A DNA stretch of 64,000 nt from NCBI GenBank assembly GCA_949358305.1, contig OX442315.1, forward strand, positions 10,564,427 to 10,628,426, written 5' to 3'. Below the pieces are notes generated by a model. That model was not told the origin of the DNA and searched no databases. It worked only from the letters and a program-made list of their open reading frames with translations. The stretch is from Strigamia acuminata. Taxonomy: Eukaryota; Arthropoda; Chilopoda; Geophilomorpha; Linotaeniidae. Positions 34,601 through 44,868 of the stretch are shown here, piece after piece. Position numbers and translations under genes: made by a program. Positions within the stretch are counted from its first letter, which is position 1. Every line of letters starts with the position of its first letter.

Positions 34601-35002
34601 AATAAAAACTGCACCTTGAGTAAAAGACGAAATCAAGACATTTCAAAATTTACGTAACCAGGCAAAACCGCACTTGACTCTTTCAGTGTGCACAATGCAT
34701 AAATTTAACGTTTTATTGGTTTCAATTATCAAAAAATGAAAATTACATAAGGTAATACAATAAACTGACATTTGCGTCAAGTAACATGTTCGTTTTTCCA
34801 GGCTTCTGCAATGTGAACACTGAGAACACAATTAAAGGCAAACCCTCGTTGTATTTTCAAATTTTATTTACAATAACTAATTTTTTGTAAATAAAATTAT
34901 CCAACACCTACTTACCGCGATCAATTTGTTCTCGGTCTCAGGATCCTCTTCGGGTGAAATCTTGATCTCCCGCACGTGAATGACGCTGCAAAAACCCGCC
35001 AT
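25667..35002 (-). CDS. TRPA: TRPA-family cation channel, paralog 2 (about 1150 aa, 24 exons)
   Basis: Complete gene. Exons: 34916-35002, 33028-33184, 32793-32968, 32574-32684, 31907-32021, 31742-31839, 31131-31373, 30859-31059, 30117-30292, 29691-29970, 29451-29620, 29315-29399, 29116-29178, 28943-29044, 28789-28859, 27913-28120, 27735-27830, 27501-27670, 27289-27415, 27012-27212, 26835-26903, 26656-26769, 26469-26593, 25667-25874. Lengths sum to whole codons and most equal paralog 1. The start MAGFCSVIHVREIK is the first ATG before a good donor. Ankyrin repeats are followed by six membrane helices, pore SMMLGEFD (Glu 934), LLVNLL-IGLAVGDIEGVRRNA and MQ-VELHTELERKLP. Compared with paralogs 1 and 3 it lacks one ankyrin intron (the 280-bp exon equals 165+115) and has an extra intron in the S2-S3 region (96+170 equals their 266). 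Its TAA stop overlaps an AATAAA hexamer. Confidence 0.93.
26274..26458. repeat. Minisatellite, 23-bp unit with AGCTTCACTGCA core
   Basis: About eight units of the type GTGTAGCTTCACTGCACCAC plus ACA, in the 3' intron of TRPA paralog 2 (between 25874 and 26469). The core is shared with the array at 28195-28672. Confidence 0.85.
28195..28672. repeat. Minisatellite with 24-bp unit and 211-bp higher-order repeat
   Basis: Units of the type GTTAGCTTCACTACGCTGCA plus TCGT, with shortened variants (CACTCGCTGCA). The same series of variants recurs 211 bp apart (for example 28232 and 28443), showing higher-order duplication. It lies in the intron before the S1 exon of TRPA paralog 2. Confidence 0.88.
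30337..30826. mobile_element. piggyBac-like MITE with TTAA flanks (490 bp)
   Basis: Bounded by TTAA on both sides (30333-30336, 30827-30830), with ends AGGTCAAGTGCACTGAGTGG and its reverse complement. The inverted repeats extend imperfectly about 130 bp inward. The centre contains the near-palindrome GCGCATGCGCAG twice. There is no transposase. It lies in an intron of TRPA paralog 2. Confidence 0.85.
32105..32515. repeat. Minisatellite, 31-bp unit (CAACTCGTTTTAACTGTTTTG...)
   Basis: About a dozen units containing TTTCAACTCGTTTTAACTG then TTTTGTCACAAA, degenerating at the right end. It fills the intron between TRPA paralog 2 exons 31907-32021 and 32574-32684. Confidence 0.88.
33185..34915. 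other. First intron of TRPA paralog 2, nothing further recognised
   Basis: 1.7 kb of AT-rich sequence. A lone AGCTTCACTGCAGCGC word at 33523-33541 resembles the core of the nearby minisatellites. No alternative first exon stands out. Confidence 0.4.
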
Positions 35003-35464
35003 CTTAGTCTTCGTTGGCTGTCAGAATCCTTCAGACGCAGTATCAACGCTCCGTCAGTCTTTTATAACGTGCGACTTCTCGGTGATCGAATTCATCAATG
35101 ACCAATTGCCAACCAACAGTGTCCGCTTAATGATTTTAAAGTGCATTCATCACTTATTCATACGAAAATCCAATCTCGCCATTCACGCTCATCTCTTATT
35201 AAAGACGACAGAAAACACTTTGGAATTAAACTTACACAACACCAATCTGAATTAACATTTATGAACGTGTCTAGGGAGATGTAGTTTGAAATATTGCGCA
35301 AGAATCGTGTCACATTTGATGGATTAAATTCGTTTTTTGTCCATTAGCAATGAATTGGGTTGGATAACACTGACCACTTGCTTTTAATTCGTTTGATGCA
35401 AAGAATACACGTTTATATGTCGTTAATTAAACACAATAAATAGTTTAAACTATGTAAATCACGT
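35003..35464. other. Short spacer between TRPA paralogs 2 and 3
   Basis: 462 bp between the start codon of paralog 2 and the stop of paralog 3. Nothing else is recognised. Confidence 0.6.
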
Positions 35465-38400
35465 CTATTTGTCTGGTTTCTTGAAATGTGAAGCGAATGC
35501 CATGGATGATTTGAGCTTCTGGTTGAATTTTGGTGATTTCCAAGTGTTGCCGTAGGTTTTGGCGAGGCTGAGTTTCTTGTTGTCGATTCCCTCGTCGTAG
35601 TCGTCGGCTTCGGTTTTGATGTCCATCTTCTGCATGATCAGCCGAAGGAGTTGCTGTTGGTGTTCCAGTGATTTGGTGATTTCCTTCAGTCTGTGAATTT
35701 AAAAAAATAAAAAAAAAAATATATATATATAATAGACATTTAAAGAAACTAAATAAGAGTCCAACTTTTGTTTGTGTTTGATTAATTCGTCGAAGTAAAT
35801 GTCGTCTTCTTGGTAATTATCCAACTGGAGAATTGTTTGCTTCGGTTTCGACATGCCGACTCCCAGGTATTTGTATATGAAGTTCCAAAACTAGAAAGGG
35901 AATTGATGATTAAATATATTTAAAGTGGCAAATGTGGTTTTACTGTACATTAGATTTGCTTACAGTGGTGAACGACTGACAAGCATTGTTTGGGTATATG
36001 ACTATTTCATCTTTGTCCACTTTGTTCAGTAAAAACTGGGGGAGTTTTCGTTCCAACTCTGTGTGTAGTTCCACCTAAATATATAAACATGTAAACACAT
36101 CTATTCTACAAAAGGGAGAATGAATTTGCAAAGGGCGGGGGGATAAAAATACATAAATAAATAATATTAGATCGGTTCTGAGTGAAAATTTGTCACATTA
36201 TTTTAATAATAACAATTTTAGACTATTTTGGTGATTTTTTTTTCAATGAGAATTGAACCAAAATATGCTTAAAAAGCGTTTTTAGATGTAGGAAATTGGC
36301 CTGACCTTAAATTTTCCAAAACTTTAATAATAACCTTCAAGATATCAAGAAAACTCAAATTTCTCATAATTATACATCCAGATTTGTTTAATTAAAAACC
36401 AAAAAACCAGATTTTTCACTTATACAGGCATGTCTCACTATTTTGCCAGCCCGGTTAAATAATTACGATGGAATTTAGGCCTGAAATATGAGTTTTCTTA
36501 ATTTCCTGAAGATTATTGCTAGAATCAGGGTAAAATTATAGAAATTTAGCCCAATTTCGACATTTTAGACATCTAAAAATGCCTTTTATGCTTGTTTAGG
36601 CTCAATTTAAACAATTAAAAAAATTCGCACTCACTTACACCGACATGCCAGTTAAAACAGGGTTTATTAGCATGTCGGCATTTTACACTATACCGGCATG
36701 CGGCTTAAAGCGCGGTAACACAGTAACTAATTTTGACTGAAAAATCTAAGATTGAAATCTAAGAAATTGAACCACAAACCTGCAGATTTATACTTACTTG
36801 CATAGCTATACGCTTCAGCTGTGCATTGCGACGCACCGATTCAATATCTCCAACAGCTAAACCAATCTGAATAAAGCAAACATACCGATAGTTTTTTATA
36901 ATGTAATAATTATCGGATTCTATAACTAAATCGTACCAATAAATTCATCAACAAGATTGGCATGAAGACCATGAATATCACAAGAAATCCTAAATTAACT
37001 TCTGGGTATGGTAGAGAAGCGAAGGTTGGACTGTTCACGTGTTTGCCTAAAGATGGCGTCATGTTGCCGTGGGTTTGATCGGAAAAGTAGGGAGCAACGT
37101 AGGAGCCTAGAAAATCAATTTCTCCTAACATCATCGAGAAAATGCGAATCAGAGAGAGTGGAGCATTGTTGAAAGTCAGTTGATCCGCCTGTGTTTTTAA
37201 GAAAAAAATGATTGTTTAGTTTTTGTTAGATATTTTGGAGGCGCAAAATGTACTTTGCACATCAAAATGAATAGTGCTAGTCCAAAAGCAATAATTAGAA
37301 TGGAGAAGAGCAGAAGTACTTTGAGGAGTGTCTTGAGAATTTCCAAGAACATCACCACGTAGATGCCAACTCTATTGAATCTGCAAAAAGTAGAGCAATG
37401 TATTTAGAATTATTTTTTTAAAATTATTCTTAATTATTTTTTAAAAATATTTTCTAAATCTTTCCAAATTTTCTCTCAATTTTTGATCAATGAATTCAAT
37501 ATTTTCTATTAAGTTTTTGAAAAATTTTGTCTCAATTTTTCAAAAATTTTGTCTCAATTTTTCAAAAATTTTGTCTCAATTTTTCAAAAATTTTGTCTCA
37601 ATTTTTGAAAAATTTTGTTTCAATTTTTCAAAAATTTTGTCTCAATTTTTCAAAAATTTCGTCTCAATTTTTCAAAAATTTCGTCTCAATTTTTCAACAG
37701 GAATATTTATTATTATTATGATAAAAAAATTTACCTTTGTAAATATAAAAGAAAATTAAACCATGCTAAAAAGATAGCGATGGAAGCCGAAACGATTTGA
37801 CAATACCACAAATTGTCAAAGTATATAGGCCAGACCATAACGGCTGAAGAAACGTAGAGAATCCATTCCAGTAAATTTATAGGATCAGTCAAGTATTTAA
37901 TGCGCTGTTGGTAAAACTGGAAAAATTCTTTGACAAAATTCATAAAAATAAAAGTTGAAATTATGAGTGAATTGATTTGACACATTGGCTTTGCACGAAA
38001 CTAAAAAGAGAAATTCCAATTAGTACACATTGTAAATAATATTTAATAAAAAAAAACAATAATAACAAAACTCACAGCGTTTGTATTTTTTCCGTTCGTT
38101 ATATCATCTTTATGAACCTGTGCCAGACTACAAGTAAAGAGAGTCAGAAAGAACAGGAAAATAATGTATACAAAAAGATTGGCCAAATGGAAATACATTC
38201 CGTAAGAATCCCTGCAATAATCAATAGAAAAATAAACATAAATTTGTTTCAATTTATAATAACAGAATACAACTTGTACCATTTCATCTGCAAGTACTGT
38301 TGTGTGACTGGATGAGTCAAAAGTTCGACACGGCCATTTTGAACCATAGTCTGTCCAAAAAATTAAAAAATTAAAAAATTAAAAAATTAAAAAAATAAAA

Positions 38401-41400
38401 AATAAATTAACTTAATATTATTTTCTTATTTTTACATTCAGTGCTGGTAAAGGTGGCGGTTTAAAAGTTTTATCCTGAGATTTAAATTCCTGAATATATT
38501 GTTGGGTCAATTGCAAATGCTTGAAACTGTATTTCACCTAGAAAATAATGTTAAAAATATGAAATAAATTTGTAATAAATTTAAATTTTAACAAATAATA
38601 CAAAGTAAGTTTTTGATTCTCTCTTTTCAGCAGATCTAGTGATGCTTTTATCCAGAACAGACTAATTTTGTGCAGCAAAAAAAACAAACAATTAATTAAA
38701 CCCTTCAATTCAAGTTTATTCTCATTTTTCTCACCATGAATACTTCTGGCATTTGTGATATCAGAGCTTGAGGTAAATTTGTAAACACTTTGGAACAATT
38801 ATTAAATATCTCTTCTGACCTAATCCAGAAATTAAAACAATAATAAATTCCATATTTCATTTTTTAATAATTCAATTAAGCCTATTAATATTTTACCTTC
38901 CATCATGAGTTGCTAAAGCCAAGCACGATTCTTGGTATTTAGATAAAATGACAATATCCATCGGAGACTGGCCGGCTTTATTTGTTAGCAGTTTCCCTTC
39001 CAAATTCAAAATGTACGTGATTGCCCCTGCTTTGTTTGCAATGGCTGCCAAATGCAAAGCTGTATTCTATACATAAATTATACCAAAAAATGTCCATTAA
39101 TTTTTAAAATATAATTTTTAAAGAATAAAAAACTACACCCAACTTACTCCATCTTTGTCCATTTGATCTAGCAAATGTGAATGAATACATATCAACATAT
39201 CCATAGTTTCAATGTAGCCATTTTGTGCTGCTAAATGAAAAGGAGTTCTTCCATCGTGATCCCTTCAAAAAAAAGAAATATTATATAATAACTAATTTAA
39301 AAAATCAATATTTGTTTTTACCTATGCAATAATGCACCTCTAGCAAGCAATAACTGCACAACTCTGGTGTGACCATTTAAAGATGCTATATGGAGCGCTG
39401 TTTGTCCCTCGCCGTTTGATTCATTTATAATGAATGGCCCTTTATCAGTCTGCAATAACTGTCGAACTGTATTGTACCTTCCAAATCTTTTAACAAAACC
39501 CAAAAAAAATATTGTTAAAACTCCTGTGGTTCCTAAAAAATAATGCTGTTTGTTGTGTTGCAAGAAAGACTTGCTGTGAAGACAGTGACAGAAACAGAAG
39601 AAACAAATATCTCTTAAACAGTGAACTTAATAACCTAGCAGCAAAATGCAGTGGAGACTGGTGGTCATTATCTTTCATATTAATTGTAGCTCCCAATTTA
39701 ATGAGTGAATCGATGCTTCGAAAATAACCGTTCTTTGACGCTAAGTGCATCGGTGTACAGCCGGTCGTGTCTTTTTCATTTAGTCGATCAGCTACAGGAA
39801 TGTGAAACTAAAAAAATAAGAAAAATATAATACAATCTGCAGGTTTGTTGTACCATGAACCAAGAATAACAAGGACGACTATCCGTGGTTTATTTCCTAT
39901 TTATTCGTTGTTCTGCGCGCTGATTGGATGACATTGGACTTATTTTATATGAAAATAGACTTTATTTATTAAAAGAGTTGGAAATTAGACCACTATCAAA
40001 TATCCGTGTTATCCTTGGTTCATGGTTGTACATTTGTGTGTGCTGTACAGGGCTAACGCGAGGGGAAAGGCGGTGAAGTGACACAATTCAAGGGGCAGCA
40101 TTTTTCTTGTTAAAGGCTAGTTATGACGCGCCGGCCCTGTTTGTGCACATACTTACGTGTTGCATCAAAAGAGCAAATTCTTCCAAACTACCTCCTTGAA
40201 GAACAATGAAATGAAACACATTCCTGTTATTCATATCTCGAGTTTCGGTGTTGGCCCCAATGTTAAGCAAAGTACGAACAGTTTTCCAGCCGCCGCGAGA
40301 AGCAGCCAACAGTAGAGGAGTTCTGTGTTCTTTGTCCGATGGGTCAATTTTAGCACCCTGCCAAAACAAAACACAAATCAAATCATAAATAAGTGAAAAG
40401 GATCTAGATCCGTGAACAGAGATCAGTGTTCACACCGATCATGGATCTATATCTGCAGCTTCGGATGAGATCCAAAACCTTGGTGTAAACAAGGTATCAC
40501 CCAACCATTGGGAGTTTTTCACAAGCTTTTGCAAGGATTATTTTTCTAATTAGATTTTTCTACCTCGGCTACAAGGTAGTCGACAATATCCACATGATCA
40601 AACATTGCAGCACAATGCAGTGGTGTCATCTTTTGCACGTCAGCGGTGGTAAGTGCTTCCATCTTATCTTCAGGTTGTAAAGTGAACATGAGTTTAACTA
40701 TTTCTAATGATCCTTGTGCACAAGCTAAGTGCACTGGAGTGGATAAGTTGTTTTGTTGAGTGCTGATGCGAGCGCCATTCTCCAAACAAAGTTTCACTGC
40801 CTAAGAATTCAAATCAATAAAAATTTGCCATCAATATGGTTGAATACTAATTTACCTTTACGTCTCCTCCATTGACAGCTGAATGTAATGGATCATTGCC
40901 TTCGAGGTCTTTACAAAGCATCAGTGAAGTTCGGTCATATCCGATTGATTCACCTTCAAAATTGCAATATTAATTTTGTTTGTTGTATGAAAAATATTGC
41001 AGACATGCCTTTTCTTAGCATTACGTCCATAGTCTTTGCAGATGCATTTTTAGCAGCTTCATGAATCGGGTAAAAACCATTGTTGCATGGTTGACGCGGA
41101 CAACATTTCAGCTCTGACAACTACCAAGTGAATCAAGTACATCAGAATAACAGACATGTCATCTACTGAGAACTTACGAGCACGTCAGCAACTTCAGGAA
41201 AGTCATATATAGCGGCTAAATGAAGAGCTGTTCGTCCATGTTGCCCTCCTTGCATCACATCTAATTTCTTAGCATGTTGTACCAATTGCTTGAAAAATAA
41301 ATAAAACAAACTTAATAATAGAGAGTTTGCGAGATGCTTTTTTCCCTTATTTTTCTCTACGTTACACTATTTTAGTGCCATATCGTAAGGGAAAAATCTT

Positions 41401-44400
41401 TAGCGTATCGTTTTCAACACTAAATTAAAATATAGCGCAGCCAATCAGAATTGAGAACACTATATTGTTAGCTCCGCCCATTGCAAATGGTGATTATTTT
41501 GTTGTCCCGATCAAACACATCAGTCATAGGTACGTAGATTGAATGATAAGTGAGGCCCAAAATTGAATTTTAGGCCCAAAACCATACTTTATAGGCATAA
41601 TAATAGAATTTTATGCAGAAATTTGCACATTTACGCCCCCAAATTGAATTTTTAGGCCCAAAATTACTAACTGTCAGTAGTTGGCTGAAATAGTGTAGTG
41701 ATAAGGAAAAAGTGTTTCTACTTACTTTAACAACTTTAACATTGTTGAGTACTGTGGCCAAGTGAATGGGTGCTTGTTTGTGGTTATTGAGTATCTGTGC
41801 ATCAGCTCCATTGTTTATTAAGAAATCCAACGATTCCAATGCCTCGTGTCTTACAGCTATGTGCAGCGCTGTGTCTCCTCTGTGGTCTTGATCGTTGACA
41901 TCTAGTGTTATGAATCAGTTTCATTTTGTTTTCTTGCAAAACCTAAGTTCTATTTTGTATTTTGCTCACCTGCATCATGTTCTAGGGCATACTGCAAGAC
42001 ATTAACCCGGTTCTTACTTGCAGCTGCGTGCAAGACATTGCGGCCTTTAAGATCTTTCGATTTCAAACGTGTTGGATCAGCAAGAAAGAGTCTTTCGAAT
42101 TCTTTCAAGTTTCCTAATTCTGCTACCTGCAATTAAGTTTTGAAAAATTTAAATTTTATCATCAGCAATCTCAATCATAACAGTAAATAAATAATTTTCT
42201 AATATAATAGAATCAAAAACAAGATTGATATCTTTTGTTTATCTATGTGTGCAAACAGTTTTGTGAACTATGAAAGAATTTGCATGAAAATTGATAAATA
42301 TTGCACTGCACTGGCAGTGCTAAATGTCATAGACTAAGTGATTGATTAACTTGTTTACAATTTGTTTTGCTCTATTCAAACAATGACTCCACATTTTATG
42401 TGTAAAACCCCCTATGGTTTGCAACTGATTATTGATTGGATGATTGCTAAATGATTATATATCCTAGACATTGTTCCCTAATCCCTGCTATTAAAAGATA
42501 ATTGCACATCCTTCAGTTTGTGTGCATATAATATAAGTAATAAATTAGTAATTGGCTGTTAACTCATTGTAGCATGGCAACTAACTATTGTTCAGGTTTT
42601 TTATACACAAATTTCCTTTCTCAGAAAATTATACACACAAAAAAAAAATTTTAAAAGTAAAATAGATTTTATCATCAGTTGTTTGAAACATAAGATAAGG
42701 TACAATGTTGATACAAGATTATAGTATTTAATTTTTTGATTTGATCTGAAGTGTGGTTTTTGTACATAGAAAAAGCTGTTGTAGTTTCATTATTAATGGA
42801 AACTTGGAGTTTGGATTCTGTTTACCCTTAGCTTCATGTCTAATCAAATTACAATTACATGATTGATGAATTGCACGTACTCAGACCCTCTCACTAATTG
42901 ATGTTAGCGTATAACTTCAATTAATAAAATGCATTAGTGCTTGTAGAAAAGTTAATTTTATGAAAACAATAAGATGATGATATGAAAACTTGAAACTATT
43001 TTATAAACAATGGAAAATATACTTTGTCAACAGTGGAAACAATTTTTGAAAACAATGAAAGTTATTTTGTAAGCAGTGAAATCTAATTTTCAAAGCAATG
43101 AAAACATTAAGTGAGTTCAAAGTTTCGTGTTATACCGTTTATGTCGTTTATAAAAACGTGCCTAACCAACTCTTGTTGAACTCAAAAAGGCCCCCAAATC
43201 TCATTGGTCGAGCCATTTTACTGGTGTAGTGATCCAAAAAAATAGACTCAAACACTAAAATTGCATTACAATGTACAGACGTTGTAATCGATTGCCTAGG
43301 TAACCGGCAAAATTTCAAAATTATGTGCTTTCCAGACAACGCAACCAATAAACAGAACAAACATGAGTTTTACATTTATATGTGCATAAAACTATATTTC
43401 ATAAATGAAAATAACATTTTTTAATAAGAAAAATCAAAATTATATTAACTTAAATGGTCATAACAATTACAAAAATAAATAAAAATGAAAAATATTTCTC
43501 CTAGTGGTAGTATGTAGTCTGGAGTTAGTAGTAATGAGGCTCAGCCAATGGAATTTGGGGGCCTTTTTGAGTATATGTTCGTTTTTAGGCCCGCTTGTTG
43601 TATCGTTTTTGCGTCGCAACCGCGCGAGTACATGGTGCATAAAAATTCCATTTCTTTCACTTAATCAACGAATTGTGGTTGTGGCTCCTTATTTAAACAT
43701 AATTTAGCATCCACTCACATTTTTGGAGGTGGATGCATCCCCTGGAAGTGTTTATGACACTTGAAAGTCTGATCCATCGATCAAACTTTCGAGGCGGCCA
43801 TTTTGAATTTGGTTGTAAAAACCAAAATCCGGAATAAACCGATTCATAAAGCCAATTTCCAAACAATAAAACCAATTTACAAACAATAAAACCAATTTTC
43901 AAACAATAAAGCCAATTTTCAAACAATAAAACCAATTTTCAAACAATGGAAACTATTTATAATTATTTAACATCAAAACAACAACTTTTAAAACATTTGA
44001 ATATCCAGAAACTTGTTTTGATTGCATTTTTTTCCCATTCTGGCTTCTCATTGACTTACAAAAATATTTTTCATTGAAAACTTTAACTTGGCAATAAAAT
44101 ACAAGAATTTGTACTTCCTACTTACTACAACAATAGCTCTTAAATCATCATCATCATCATTGTCACTAGCAGCACAGGCAGACCTAAGATAACACTTCTT
44201 GCCCTTGGTCGCTCGACTAGGCCACAGTTGGCGTAATAGCGATGACGTCATATCAATTCTACCATCAGATGATAAATTCCGTGGTTAGCACGCGTTCAGA
44301 GTTGTGTGTCTGGGGACAGCCAGTTTGAAGGTGTGGACACCAAGAGCTTTCAAATGCAATCCACGTGATTGTCCTTTCAACGATCTAATTGGTCAGTTCA

Positions 44401-44795
44401 TTACAGCACGTAATCGACTAGACTTTTGCTCGTAATTCCTCAATGTTTCATTTTTCGCACTAAAAATGCACTTAATGCATATTTAATTCAGAAATCGATA
44501 TCTATTTATTCTGATACGTGACACCAGGTGCCGTTTATTTAGAATTCTAATCAACAAATTAAATTTCAGTTTTTAGGATTTTATATTTTTTTTGTGTTTT
44601 TTTTTAGGTATTTTTAGATATTTTTAGATACTTTTAGGATTTTTAAGTATTTTATGTGTTTTTTAAGTATTTTGTAGTGTTTTTATGTATTTTTAGGTAT
44701 TTTTAGGTGTTTTAAGGTGATTTTTGGTGTTTTAAGGTGATTGTTAGGTGATTTAAGGTGTTTCTAAGTGTTTTTAAGTGTTTTTAGCTGTATTA

Positions 44796-44868
<73 letters not shown>

